NCBI RefSeq assembly: GCF_000426485.1
Contig: NZ_AUFL01000010.1
Span: 124,001 to 188,000 of the forward strand
Direction: 5' to 3'
Source: Indolivaga capnocytophagoides DSM 22835
Lineage (GTDB): Bacteria; Bacteroidota; Bacteroidia; Bacteroidales; Dysgonomonadaceae
Length of the DNA stretch: 64,000 nt
Shown: piece by piece, positions 9,198 through 17,741 of the stretch
Numbering within the stretch: the stretch's first letter is position 1
Layout: each line of letters opens with the position of its first letter
Program-made: the position numbers and the translations under genes
The notes under the pieces: model-generated
Told to the model about the DNA's origin: nothing
Seen by the model: only the letters and a program-made list of their open reading frames with translations
Databases searched by the model: none

Positions 9198-10330
9198 TTC
9201 TTAACCACTTTATCAGAATACACTTTATAACCCGTACCTATACTTATAATATAAGTTCCCTTAGCTAAGGATGAACAATCGATCTGTTCGGTATATATAC
9301 CGCTTGATGAAATCGGTTTAACTACAGTTTTTATAAGCCTGCCGTCAAGATTGTAGAGTGAGATCGTTACCGATGATGGCTTCTCAAGATAATACTCTAC
9401 AGTAAGTATGCTTTCAACCGGATTAGGATAGAAATTATAGGAGAGATTTGCATTGGGCTGTTCTTCAGTCGGATCTGTCACATCCGGTATATTATGGTCA
9501 ATATTCCACAAACTATCCAAAACTGCCAGATTATCCGGATCTGTATCCAGATACAAGTGTTCCTGAGGAGGAAAGAAAAAAGCAGTGGAAAATTCATTCG
9601 CAGAAGAGTCCTGAGGAATTGTCTTGATCGTCTCAAAGATAGGATAACGATACCCTTTCGAGAACCATTTATAATTCTCGACATTCATATTTAGGATAGT
9701 ATTCACGTTATTATTGACATCGAAAATGGTCTCCTCGATGGTTTGGACGGTCTTTACCCGCATCACGTTTTTCAATGTATCTCCCGACGGAAGAATCATA
9801 ATACCATAAGCATCTGCGATCTGTTTGATTTCTCCCTGTGATTCGAAAGGTATACGGCATGAGTACAGCCCCTTGGATTGATATTGCTTTTGATGCAATT
9901 CATTATAGTTAGTCGGGTATGTCATTGATAATAACGAAGGGGTATACTTCAGGGAAGTTGTTGCATTTTCGTGACCAAGAACAGACAGACTGTTATTTTG
10001 CACCTGTAAATAATACATAGTGCTATGTTCTGTGCCGATCAGAGACTGAACAGAATCATTATTTGACTGTATTGTGTCACGTCCCAATATATAGTAAGAA
10101 TTGTCCAATAGATCAGGAGAAGAATAAGTCAAAGAGTACCGATTATTAATAGATTTGAGTTTACCAAAGTCCCAGATGACGTTTTCTCCTTCTCTTCCGG
10201 GATCTTTAAATTCGACCTGCTGTTTTATTATTTCATCGCCCGAACGGGGACTGTTATAACGTTGTACGATTTGCGCTGTTATTGTCAGCGGAATGGCCAA
10301 TAACAGAATAGCAGTAAAGCGAAACTTCAT
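9194..10330 (-). CDS. Secreted protein with C-terminal type IX secretion sorting domain
   Basis: 378 residues. Signal peptide MKFRFTAILLLAIPLTITAQ; a middle part with no recognised fold; and from about residue 297 a typical type A sorting domain: SYNFYPNPVESILTVEY, VTISLYNLDGRLIKTV, LAKGTYIISI, ending in VVKK. Such domains send proteins through the Por/T9SS translocon to the cell surface. It heads the RHS cassette and overlaps the next gene by 4 bp, so the RHS shell and this protein are made together. No T9SS machinery gene is in the window. The central function is unknown. Confidence 0.88.
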   Translation of the reverse strand: MKFRFTAILLLAIPLTITAQIVQRYNSPRSGDEIIKQQVEFKDPGREGENVIWDFGKLKSINNRYSLTYSSPDLLDNSYYILGRDTIQSNNDSVQSLIGTEHSTMYYLQVQNNSLSVLGHENATTSLKYTPSLLSMTYPTNYNELHQKQYQSKGLYSCRIPFESQGEIKQIADAYGIMILPSGDTLKNVMRVKTVQTIEETIFDVNNNVNTILNMNVENYKWFSKGYRYPIFETIKTIPQDSSANEFSTAFFFPPQEHLYLDTDPDNLAVLDSLWNIDHNIPDVTDPTEEQPNANLSYNFYPNPVESILTVEYYLEKPSSVTISLYNLDGRLIKTVVKPISSSGIYTEQIDCSSLAKGTYIISIGTGYKVYSDKVVKK

Positions 10331-10680
10331 ATACTATATATTTTAGTTGTTTTCAAGTTTGTATTTATAGTTTTGTTCATTGTGATCTACTCCAATGAAT
10401 CAAGTCTAAACTATGTTTTATGATTGAAAATAATGATTAATCGGTCTAGTGTCTGTCTTTAATGTTTTGTAAATTATAGCATTCTGTAAATGTATGTTAT
10501 TTTTGCGAAAAAGATGAATTCTTGACTGTTTTTGCTGCTATTTGTCCGTTTTTTTAGATATATGATGTTTTATGCTGCTATTTATGACAAATAGTTTTTG
10601 TATTAGTTAATTAAGCTAGAAATTTGTTGTCATTTATTTATGTTGGTAATGGGATATATTCTCAAAGTAAGATAAAATAA
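10331..10680. other. AT-rich intergenic region upstream of the RHS cassette
   Basis: About 350 nt without a credible gene. The only repeat seen is TGCTGCTATTT, twice, near 10530 and 10572. No TAnnTTTG box in the direction of the RHS cassette was found, so its promoter could not be placed. Confidence 0.5.
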
Positions 10681-10711
10681 AAAAAGCAACTACATTACTG
10701 TAATTGCTTTT
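10681..10711 (-). terminator. Hairpin terminator after the tRNA gene
   Basis: On the minus strand GCAATTAC and GTAGTTGC form a stem followed by TTTTT, starting about 6 nt beyond the tRNA 3' end. Confidence 0.75.
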
Positions 10712-10716
10712 GGGAG

Positions 10717-10790
10717 TGGTCCCACTTGGGCTTGAACCAAGGACCCCCTGATTATGAGTCAGATGCTCTAACCAACTGAGCTATAGGACC
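10717..10790 (-). tRNA. tRNA with CAU anticodon (Met or Ile2)
   Basis: A complete 74-nt cloverleaf can be drawn. The acceptor stem is GGTCCTA/TGGGACC with discriminator A. The D arm is GCTC/GAGC. The anticodon arm is TCTGA-CTCATAA-TCAGG, and the T arm is CTTGG-TTCAAGC-CCAAG. The anticodon is CAT. CCA is not encoded. The stem lacks the three consecutive G:C pairs of initiator tRNA. The arm resembles both elongator Met and the lysidine-modified Ile2 type, and sequence alone does not decide between them. Confidence 0.93.
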
Positions 10791-10893
10791 TGATTAAGAA
10801 GTTAGTTCTTGAAATCGGATGCAATATTACTGCTTTTTGTTTATATATGCAAGTTCTGAGTGAAAAAAGCAGTTGAAAAGATTCCTGAAAAAA

Positions 10894-10923
10894 GAGAACC
10901 TGTACATATATATACAGGTTCTC
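10894..10923 (-). terminator. Terminator of the ilv operon
   Basis: A perfect 11-bp stem GAGAACCTGTA / TACAGGTTCTC with an 8-nt loop lies 25 nt beyond the ilvC stop. On the minus strand it is followed by a T-rich run (TCTTTTTTC). Confidence 0.85.
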
Positions 10924-10947
10924 AGTATATTAGCCAATCTTAAAAAA

Positions 10948-11994
10948 TTAGTTGTTTTCAGGACGAAGTTTTCTTACGACAGCACCCGTACGCCACATTT
11001 CACTTTCGCGAAGAGCTTCCAGTTCTTTCTCCAATCCTTCGCGATAGTCTGGTTTTGAATTGGTATCAATAGAGCGTTGAGCTTCATTGCCACAAGCAAC
11101 TTCTGCATATAGTTTTGCGAATACAGGTTTTGTTGCATCATGGAAAGGTCCCATCCAGTCTAAAGCTCCGCGTTGTGCAGTTGTAGAACAGTTTGCATAC
11201 ATCCAGTCCATTCCTTTTTCAGCAAAAAGAGGCATAAGAGATTGAGTAAGCTCTTCTACAGTTTCGTTAAACGCTTCTGATGGAGAGTGTCCGTTTTCAC
11301 GAAGAACTTCGTATTGGGCAAGAAGAATACCTTGTATTGCTCCCATCAATGTTCCGCGTTCTCCGGTAAGGTCAGAATATACTTCACGTTTGAAGTCTGT
11401 TTCGAAAAGATATCCCGATCCGACTCCGATTCCAAGAGCTATTGTACGTTCTTTAGCACGTCCTGTTGCATCCTGGAATACAGCGTAGCTCGAATTCAAA
11501 CCACGTCCTTCAAGGAACATACGGCGAAGGCTTGTTCCTGATCCTTTAGGTGCTACAAGGATTACATCAATATCAGCAGGAGGTATAATACCTGTACGTT
11601 CTTTGTAAGTGATACCGAATCCGTGAGAGAAGTATAATGCTTTACCTGCAGTAAGATAAGGTTTAATGCGAGGCCATACTTCTATTTGAGCAGCATCTGA
11701 TAGTAGGTATTGAATAATAGTACCTTTAGATGCAGCTTCTTCGATTTCGAATAGAGTTTCTCCGGGAACCCAACCGTCAGCGATTGCTTTTTCCCAAGTT
11801 TTACCACCTTTGCGTTGTCCGATAATTACATTAAATCCGTTATCTCTCAGGTTAAGAGCTTGTCCGGGACCTTGTACACCGTAACCGATAACTGCAATAG
11901 TTTCGTTTTTAAGAACTTCTCTTGCTTTTTCCAGTGGGAACTCTTCGCGGGTCGCTACCTGCTCGGTAACTCCTCCAAAATTCATTTCTGCCAT
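10948..11994 (-). CDS. ilvC: Ketol-acid reductoisomerase (NADP+)
   Basis: 348 residues. It converts acetolactate/acetohydroxybutyrate to the dihydroxy acids with NADPH and Mg2+, the second common step of Val/Leu/Ile synthesis. The N-terminal Rossmann fold has GYGVQGPGQALNLRDNG (about 37-53). The metal-binding/knotted domain has DLTGERGTLMGAIQG (about 209-223) and the later conserved Glu-rich helix NETVEEL. It is the last gene of the ilv operon, separated from the thioesterase gene by 73 nt that include a small hairpin, and is followed by a strong terminator. Confidence 0.97.
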   Translation of the reverse strand: MAEMNFGGVTEQVATREEFPLEKAREVLKNETIAVIGYGVQGPGQALNLRDNGFNVIIGQRKGGKTWEKAIADGWVPGETLFEIEEAASKGTIIQYLLSDAAQIEVWPRIKPYLTAGKALYFSHGFGITYKERTGIIPPADIDVILVAPKGSGTSLRRMFLEGRGLNSSYAVFQDATGRAKERTIALGIGVGSGYLFETDFKREVYSDLTGERGTLMGAIQGILLAQYEVLRENGHSPSEAFNETVEELTQSLMPLFAEKGMDWMYANCSTTAQRGALDWMGPFHDATKPVFAKLYAEVACGNEAQRSIDTNSKPDYREGLEKELEALRESEMWRTGAVVRKLRPENN

Positions 11995-12045
11995 TTTGTG
12001 TTTTTAATTTTATTATTAAGAAATAGATGAATTATTATTAATGAT

Positions 12046-12063
12046 CGTCTAATAATGTAGACG
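12046..12063 (-). other. Small hairpin in the thioesterase-ilvC spacer
   Basis: CGTCTA-loop-TAGACG lies 4 nt beyond the thioesterase stop codon. It has the post-stop placement of the AGGTCT palindromes but not their sequence. It lacks a T tract, so it is not a terminator. Confidence 0.4.
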
Positions 12064-12067
12064 TTAT

Positions 12068-12799
12068 TTATTTCCATGTGACTCTGGCGACACAAATCGC
12101 CTTGTCGTCATGTCTCATATCAAGAGAATAGATATTATCCGAAATTTCTTTCTTAAATATGGAGAGCTCGGATGCATATTTTCCCTCTGTGATATAGTTT
12201 ATCTCAAAGCCTTTAATCTCCTTTTTTTGATATAACTCAAGCGGAAATATATCCACGAAATGTTCAATGTATTTCATGCTGTTCAAGTGCTTGTTTATAT
12301 CTATATCGCTATACTTCACGATAAAAGAGTCTGCTAGTTCCGAATCTTTTGCTGGTACTATCTTTCCGGCACTGTCAATCGGGCATTCTTTGTCGGAGAT
12401 AAAGTCTGTCATTCCCTCGAGTTCCAAAACATTTGTGGCTCTACGGGTCTGTATGTCTATCGATGCCCATAAAGAGCGTGCATATCCGAAGTAATTTCCA
12501 TTTTGATCTTCAAAAGCGAAACATCTTTCGGTGAATAGCTTATTCACATCGGATACCCAGGTATGCAATTTGATTTGGGTATCATTGTCAGGATATCCCG
12601 ATAATTGAATATTCATTCTGGTAAGTACCCATACCCGTTGTTTACTAACCATGCACGAATATCCGAATCCTCGTTCTTCGGCATGTCGGGTTGCCGCCTG
12701 AAGCATAAATCCTCCGATCATCGGTAATGTTGCTTTTCCCCTGAAGTCGGTCAGATATGCATCTATCGTATATGTATATGTCCCTATATTTCCAAGCAT
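12068..12799 (-). CDS. Acyl-ACP thioesterase
   Basis: 243 residues of the FatA/FatB-like double hot-dog fold. The first half has GYSCMVSKQRVWVLTRMNI and HTWVSDVNKLFTERCF; the second half has the active-site-type segment YSDIDINKHLNSMKYIEHF (about residues 170-188), with the conserved Asn and His. It hydrolyses acyl-ACP to free fatty acid. An acyl-ACP thioesterase inside the ilv operon is a known arrangement in Bacteroides, possibly tying branched-chain precursors to lipid synthesis (inference). It lies between ilvN and ilvC. Confidence 0.9.
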   Translation of the reverse strand: MLGNIGTYTYTIDAYLTDFRGKATLPMIGGFMLQAATRHAEERGFGYSCMVSKQRVWVLTRMNIQLSGYPDNDTQIKLHTWVSDVNKLFTERCFAFEDQNGNYFGYARSLWASIDIQTRRATNVLELEGMTDFISDKECPIDSAGKIVPAKDSELADSFIVKYSDIDINKHLNSMKYIEHFVDIFPLELYQKKEIKGFEINYITEGKYASELSIFKKEISDNIYSLDMRHDDKAICVARVTWK

Positions 12800-12822
12800 C
12801 AGAAACTTTATATCGCGTGTTA

Positions 12823-13368
12823 TTAGCTATTTTTTTTATGTTCAATTTCTTTCAGCATATCACTCAAACGTTCGATTTTTGATTTTGTGATAGCAATACG
12901 TCCCGAACGGATAAACTGAAGGACTCCGATTGCCTTACTTAATTCTTCGAAAAGAGCCTGAGTCTCGGCATGATGCCCTGTCTTATGCAATACTACACAA
13001 TTTTCGTTTATCTCCAGAATTTTAGCATTGTATTTTCTGATCAATTGCTCTACCGTGCCCATTTTTAGAAAATCGGGTGTAGATAATTTGTATAATGCTA
13101 TTTCCTGATGTATAAGTTCGTCATCGGTATTGAAATATGCTTTCAGTACATCAATGCGTTTATCTATCTGCTTTACGACTTTCACTATAGTATCCCTGTC
13201 TGTAAAGATAGTTATTGTGAATTTATGTATTCCCGGCAAAGCTGATGGTGAGACCGATAGAGTCTCTATATTTAGCTGCCGGCGGGTAAAAACACTTGTA
13301 ACCTGACCTAATAGTCCTACTGTGTTTTCGGAGAAGATGGTTACTGTATATAATATTTTTTCTTCCAT
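12823..13368 (-). CDS. ilvN: Acetolactate synthase small (regulatory) subunit
   Basis: 181 residues. The N-terminal ACT domain (YTVTIFSENTVGLLGQVTSVFTRR) binds valine for feedback inhibition in this family, and the C-terminal domain is of the ALS small-subunit type (KTGHHAETQALFEEL near residue 134). It activates the catalytic subunit encoded upstream. A lipoprotein gene separates it from ilvB, which is unusual because the two subunits are normally adjacent. The start MEEKILYTV fits the family. Confidence 0.95.
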   Translation of the reverse strand: MEEKILYTVTIFSENTVGLLGQVTSVFTRRQLNIETLSVSPSALPGIHKFTITIFTDRDTIVKVVKQIDKRIDVLKAYFNTDDELIHQEIALYKLSTPDFLKMGTVEQLIRKYNAKILEINENCVVLHKTGHHAETQALFEELSKAIGVLQFIRSGRIAITKSKIERLSDMLKEIEHKKNS

Positions 13369-13393
13369 GACTTTTTATTTAAAAAGATATGAT

Positions 13394-13870
13394 TTACGGT
13401 AAACCTTTCCAGTGAGATATATTTAAACTGGAAATTAAAGCCTGCCCGATGTATTTGTCACTTACTATGGTATCGGAGTAGAAAGAGGTTGATCCTAAAT
13501 TCCAGGTTCTTTTCCATTGCGACTGTTCTGATTTGTAAAGCTCCACCTGATACAGAGGGTTTCCGATAGAGTCTTTTTCATTCAGAACAGAAAGCCTTAT
13601 CTTACGGGTTCCATCAAGGAGGTTTTCCTTTGGTAATTGGCTGGCCGAATAAAACCGATATATAATATATTGTTTTTTCTCGGAGGTTTTAGCAAAATTG
13701 AATACCGTATCTTTTTTGTTTTCTACTTGTTGTTCAATCATCTTTTGAATATCTGCCGGTATATTATTATATTCTATGTATAAAGATCGAATTTCGTATG
13801 GCGATTCTTTTGAGCAGGATATTAATCCGGCCACGAATAAGAGATATACAAGCAGTTTGGTCTTATTCAT
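13394..13870 (-). CDS. Hypothetical lipoprotein embedded between ilvB and ilvN
   Basis: 158 residues from ATG 13870; a GTG three bases upstream is possible. A lipoprotein signal ends LLFVAGLISCS, with the Cys at about residue 20. The rest is soluble, with no fold I recognise. The start codon lies inside the last codons of ilvB (8-bp overlap), so it is translated from the ilv mRNA. A spacer of 25 nt leads to ilvN. Its location suggests expression under ilv attenuation, but no link to amino-acid synthesis can be read from the sequence. Confidence 0.85.
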   Translation of the reverse strand: MNKTKLLVYLLFVAGLISCSKESPYEIRSLYIEYNNIPADIQKMIEQQVENKKDTVFNFAKTSEKKQYIIYRFYSASQLPKENLLDGTRKIRLSVLNEKDSIGNPLYQVELYKSEQSQWKRTWNLGSTSFYSDTIVSDKYIGQALISSLNISHWKGLP

Positions 13871-15560
13871 CACCCAAGAGAATATTTGTCACACAACTTC
13901 CTGCCGGAACCATTGGATAAACCATACCCTTGGCTTCTACATCAACATCAAGCAGGAATGAACCCTTATGATTCAGCATTTCTGATATGGCACTATCAAG
14001 ATCTTCGCGTTTATCTACTTTCTTAGATTCGATATTATAAGCCTGCGCTATTTTTACAAAGTCAGGATTCTTCATGACTGTTTCCGAATATCTTTCATCG
14101 AAAAACAGTTCCTGCCATTGACGTACCATTCCCAGAAAATGATTATTCAAGATTACAATCTTTACATCAATGTCGTATTGCATAATAGTACCGAGTTCTT
14201 GAATTGTCATTTGTATACCTCCGTCTCCAACAAATAGGCACACTGTCCGATCGGGCGTTCCAACTTTTGCCCCAATGGCAGCAGGTAAGCCAAATCCCAT
14301 TGTTCCGAGTCCGCCCGAAGTGACAACGCTGCGGCTTTGCTGGTATTTGAAATATCGGACACCCATCATCTGGTGTTGACCCACATCGGTAACTAATACC
14401 GCTTTATTTCCTGTCGCTTCAGATATTTTGTTGATTACTTCTCCCATCTTCAGATGGCCTGATTCGGGGTAAAGCTCATTTTTAATGACAACGTCGTATT
14501 CCCGCTGATAACATGCTTTGAACTCACCAAGCCATTCGGGATACTCTTTATTTTCTATGTACTTCGTTACAGCAGGTAAGGTATCTTTTACATCGCCGTA
14601 TACACGAGCCGTCGTTTTTACGTTTTTATCAATCTCAGCCAGATCAATATCGAAATGAATGATTTTTGCTTGTTTGGCATATGTCTTGAGGTCTCCGGTT
14701 ACACGGTCGTCAAAACGCATACCTATAGCTATCAGTACGTCACACTCGTTTGTCTTTAGATTAGGACCGATGTTTCCATGCATTCCGAGCATGCCTACAT
14801 TCTGAGAATGGTCAGTCGGTATCGATGATAATCCCAAGACCGTAAATGCCGCAGGAATTCCGCTCTTTTCAATGAAATCTTTCAGTTCCAGTTCGGCTTC
14901 TCCCAGAATTACGCCTTGTCCGATAAGTGCCAGAGGTTTTTTCGCTGCATTGATTATTCGTGCTGCTTCTTCTATCTCCTTATTGTTTATATTGGGCTTC
15001 GGCTGATAACTTCGGATAAATGTGGTCTTTTCGTATTTATAGTCAAGCAAACCATTTTGAGCATCCTTGGTTATGTCCAGCACAACAGGGCCAGGACGAC
15101 CAGATGCTGCTATATAAAAAGCACGGGCTACTGCTGTAGGGATATCTTCGGCACGTCTTATCTGATAAGCCCATTTTGTTATCGGTTGAGTAATACCTAC
15201 TACGTCTGCTTCCTGAAATGCATCGCTTCCCAGAAGAGAAGATACTACCTGCCCTGTTACTACTACCATTGGTGTACTGTCCATCATTGCATCGGCAATA
15301 CCTGTGATGGTATTGGTTGCTCCCGGGCCCGATGTTACAAACGCAACTCCTACTTTTCCCGAAGTACGGGCATAGCCCTGAGCTGCATGTGTTGCTCCTT
15401 GTTCGTGGCGTACTAATATATGTTTGATTTGCTCTTTGTAATCGTATATAGTGTCGAATATGGGCATGATAGCACCTCCCGGATATCCGAAAATGGTATC
15501 TACACCTTCCTGTATCAAAGACCGGATAAGTGCTTCCCTTCCTGTTATTTGTGTACTCAT
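13863..15560 (-). CDS. ilvB: Acetolactate synthase large (catalytic) subunit
   Basis: 565 residues, full length for the family. It condenses pyruvate with pyruvate or 2-oxobutyrate using ThDP and FAD. The Pyr domain has IFGYPGGAIMPIFD (about 19-32) and the catalytic Glu in RHEQGATHAAQGYAR. The central FAD-type domain follows. The PP domain has the GDGGIQMTIQELGT motif with ILNN for Mg-ThDP binding (near 446-474). It is second in the operon, 30 nt after ilvD, and overlaps the downstream lipoprotein start. Confidence 0.97.
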   Translation of the reverse strand: MSTQITGREALIRSLIQEGVDTIFGYPGGAIMPIFDTIYDYKEQIKHILVRHEQGATHAAQGYARTSGKVGVAFVTSGPGATNTITGIADAMMDSTPMVVVTGQVVSSLLGSDAFQEADVVGITQPITKWAYQIRRAEDIPTAVARAFYIAASGRPGPVVLDITKDAQNGLLDYKYEKTTFIRSYQPKPNINNKEIEEAARIINAAKKPLALIGQGVILGEAELELKDFIEKSGIPAAFTVLGLSSIPTDHSQNVGMLGMHGNIGPNLKTNECDVLIAIGMRFDDRVTGDLKTYAKQAKIIHFDIDLAEIDKNVKTTARVYGDVKDTLPAVTKYIENKEYPEWLGEFKACYQREYDVVIKNELYPESGHLKMGEVINKISEATGNKAVLVTDVGQHQMMGVRYFKYQQSRSVVTSGGLGTMGFGLPAAIGAKVGTPDRTVCLFVGDGGIQMTIQELGTIMQYDIDVKIVILNNHFLGMVRQWQELFFDERYSETVMKNPDFVKIAQAYNIESKKVDKREDLDSAISEMLNHKGSFLLDVDVEAKGMVYPMVPAGSCVTNILLGDE

Positions 15561-15590
15561 ATACTTAATGATTTTCTGTCTAATGTACTT

Positions 15591-17420
15591 TTATTCTATT
15601 ATTCTTACAGCTCCTAAGTCAGCAGAACTTACCATGCTTGCATAGGCTTTCAGAGCTTTCGAAACATTTCTATCTCTATTGGGTTTAAAGGCTAAGTTGC
15701 CTTTTGCGAATTCTTCATTACGGCGCTTTTCCAATTCTTCATCGCTTACTCTTACGCTGATTGAACGGTTTGGAATGTCGATGTCTATAATATCACCGTC
15801 TCTAACCAGTCCAATGGCTCCACCTGCAGCAGCTTCCGGAGATACGTGTCCGATTGATAATCCGGATGTTCCTCCCGAAAAACGTCCATCGGTAATCAAG
15901 GCACATTCTTTTCCTAGGTGTTTCGATTTGATGTATGAAGTCGGGTAAAGCATTTCCTGCATTCCCGGACCTCCTTTAGGTCCTTCGTATGTGATGACGA
16001 CTACATCTCCTGATTTTACCTGATCTCTAAGGATTCCTTCGCATGCTGCATCCTGAGAATGGAAGACTTTAGCTGTACCTGAAAATTTGAATATACTTTC
16101 ATCTACACCAGCTGTTTTTACCACACAACCATCGAGGGCAATATTTCCTTTGAGGATACCCAGACCTCCATCTTTAGTATAAGCATGATCAAAATCTCTT
16201 ATACATCCCGAGACTCGGTCGGTATCGAGGGTAGGGTAGTAGCTGTCTTGCGAACCCATCACGAGATTGAACTTATTTCCGGGAGCTGATTTATATAATA
16301 TCTCAGCATCTTTATTTATAGAGGCTTTTGTAATATCGTATTTTTCGATTGCTTGAGCCAGAGTCATTCCGTCTGAACGTTTTACGGATGTATCGATGAG
16401 GTTAGCTTTTGCTAGTTCTCCCAAAATGCTGAGGATACCTCCTGCTCTGTTTACATCTTGTATGTGGTATTTATCTGTATTTGGTGCTACTTTACAAAGG
16501 CATGGTGTTTTTCGTGACAGCTTATCTATGTCATCCATCGTAAAGTCTACTTCTGCTTCGTGTGCTATAGCCAAAAGGTGCAGGATGGTATTTGTTGATC
16601 CTCCCATTGCGATATCCAGAGTCATGGAGTTAAGAAAGGCTTGTTTTGATGCTATATTGCGTGGAAGAACTGAAGCATCTCCGTCTCTGTAATATTTATA
16701 TGCGTTCTCAACAATTAGCTTAGCTGCATCCTTGAATAGCTTTGCACGGTTGGCATGTGTTGCTACAATAGTTCCGTTACCGGGTAATCCAAGTCCTATA
16801 GCTTCATTCAGACAGTTCATCGAGTTAGCGGTAAACATACCTGAGCATGATCCGCAAGTGGGACAGGCTGCTCTTTCAATGGCATTTACTTCTTTATCTG
16901 AAACGGTATTGTCCGCGGCTTTGATCATCGCATCAATAAGGTCGAGATGCTTATTGTCCAGTTCGCCTGCTTCCATTGGTCCACCTGATACAAATATAGC
17001 AGGGATATTCAGACGCATAGCTGCCATAAGCATTCCCGGAGTTATTTTGTCGCAATTGCTGATACATACCATTGCATCAGCTTTGTGGGCATTAACCATG
17101 TACTCGATGCTATCAGCAATCAGGTCTCTCGAAGGTAAGGAATATAACATTCCGTCGTGTCCCATTGCTATTCCGTCATCGATAGCTATTGTATTGAATT
17201 CGGCTGCAAAACAACCCAATGATTCTATTTCGGCTTTTACTTGTTGTCCGATGTGATGTAGATGTACATGACCGGGCACGAATTGAGTGAATGAGTTTAC
17301 GATTGCGATAAGGGGTTTGCCCATCTGTTCTTCTTTCATTCCGTTGGCTCTCCAAAGAGCTCTTGCTCCTGCCATTCTACGTCCTTGTGTGCTGGACGAA
17401 CTGCGTAATTCGATTCCCAT
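15591..17420 (-). CDS. ilvD: Dihydroxy-acid dehydratase
   Basis: 609 residues. It dehydrates 2,3-dihydroxy-isovalerate/methylvalerate to the 2-oxo acids and carries an Fe-S cluster. Conserved pieces: [20 protein letters not shown] (about 121-140) and the cysteine motif [23 protein letters not shown] (about 186-208). The C-terminal [20 protein letters not shown] is also clear. First structural gene of the ilv operon; its ATG lies 14 nt beyond the T-run of the upstream attenuator hairpin, so expression depends on read-through of that hairpin. Confidence 0.97.
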   Translation of the reverse strand: MGIELRSSSSTQGRRMAGARALWRANGMKEEQMGKPLIAIVNSFTQFVPGHVHLHHIGQQVKAEIESLGCFAAEFNTIAIDDGIAMGHDGMLYSLPSRDLIADSIEYMVNAHKADAMVCISNCDKITPGMLMAAMRLNIPAIFVSGGPMEAGELDNKHLDLIDAMIKAADNTVSDKEVNAIERAACPTCGSCSGMFTANSMNCLNEAIGLGLPGNGTIVATHANRAKLFKDAAKLIVENAYKYYRDGDASVLPRNIASKQAFLNSMTLDIAMGGSTNTILHLLAIAHEAEVDFTMDDIDKLSRKTPCLCKVAPNTDKYHIQDVNRAGGILSILGELAKANLIDTSVKRSDGMTLAQAIEKYDITKASINKDAEILYKSAPGNKFNLVMGSQDSYYPTLDTDRVSGCIRDFDHAYTKDGGLGILKGNIALDGCVVKTAGVDESIFKFSGTAKVFHSQDAACEGILRDQVKSGDVVVITYEGPKGGPGMQEMLYPTSYIKSKHLGKECALITDGRFSGGTSGLSIGHVSPEAAAGGAIGLVRDGDIIDIDIPNRSISVRVSDEELEKRRNEEFAKGNLAFKPNRDRNVSKALKAYASMVSSADLGAVRIIE

Positions 17421-17441
17421 TGCTAATATCTTTTAATAAAA

Positions 17442-17469
17442 AAGCCTTCCCCATTACTGAGAAAGGCTT
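17442..17469 (-). terminator. Attenuator terminator of the ilv operon
   Basis: On the minus strand AAGCCTT (17463-17469) pairs with AAGGCTT (17442-17448) and a TTTTTTATT run follows, just before ilvD. Its 5' arm overlaps CCTTTCTC (17459-17466), which is complementary to GAGAAAGG (17521-17528) at the end of the leader peptide, so two exclusive structures are possible. Confidence 0.85.
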
Positions 17470-17520
17470 ATGTTGATTCATTATATACTCTTACGATTCA
17501 AGCGATCTGTGCTGCACATA

Positions 17521-17528
17521 CCTTTCTC
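17521..17528 (-). promoter_or_regulatory. Antiterminator strand of the ilv attenuator
   Basis: GAGAAAGG overlaps the leader stop codon and is perfectly complementary over 8 bp to CCTTTCTC at 17459-17466, the 5' side of the terminator. Confidence 0.75.
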
Positions 17529-17589
17529 ATTTATTCTGTCCGACGAGCAGAATATCAAGAATGAGGACGTGTAATACACAATTTGCCAT
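17527..17589 (-). CDS. ilv leader peptide (attenuator)
   Basis: A 20-codon frame from ATG 17587-17589 to TGA 17527-17529 encodes MANCVLHVLILDILLVGQNK; ten of twenty residues are Val, Leu or Ile. It lies alone in the leader of ilvD. A TAACTTTG promoter box is about 22 nt upstream. The stop codon overlaps the antiterminator strand GAGAAAGG. Stalling at scarce Val/Leu/Ile tRNAs would leave that strand free to pair with CCTTTCTC and prevent the terminator, while a ribosome reaching the stop would cover it. Mechanism is inferred from the classical ilv/leu attenuators. Confidence 0.85.
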   Translation of the reverse strand: MANCVLHVLILDILLVGQNK

Positions 17590-17611
17590 TTTTATTACTT
17601 TCGTTATGTCA

Positions 17612-17619
17612 CAAAGTTA
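17612..17619 (-). promoter_or_regulatory. Promoter -7 box for the ilv leader/operon
   Basis: TAACTTTG matches the Bacteroidota TAnnTTTG box on the minus strand. A TTG-containing -33 candidate lies about 19 nt further upstream (GCTTGTA near 17636-17642). Expected transcript start is about 15 nt before the leader ATG. Confidence 0.65.
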
Positions 17620-17688
17620 TAAATGTTTTTTTATTTACAAGCTTTTTTTCTGTTTTTTTTAAATTATACTCATTTACAGATAAAATAT

Positions 17689-17716
17689 AAGGATGGTTCT
17701 GTTGAGAACCATCCTT
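17689..17716 (-). terminator. Hairpin terminator of sdhCAB
   Basis: A perfect 12-bp stem AAGGATGGTTCT / AGAACCATCCTT with a GTTG loop lies 26 nt after the sdhB stop and is followed by a moderately T-rich stretch. Confidence 0.75.
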
Positions 17717-17741
17717 ACCCATATGATTAATGTACAGTGTG

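Noticed and set aside
10717-10790. Initiator tRNA-fMet
   Set aside because: The anticodon stem lacks the three G:C pairs and the acceptor has a normal first base pair; Met elongator or Ile2 fits better.
10873-11058. Plus-strand 61-codon ORF at the ilvC 3' end
   Set aside because: It runs through the ilv terminator and antisense to ilvC; no coding signal.
14916-15416. Plus-strand 166-codon ORF
   Set aside because: Antisense to ilvB, Cys/Tyr-rich with no domain; a shadow of a strongly conserved gene.
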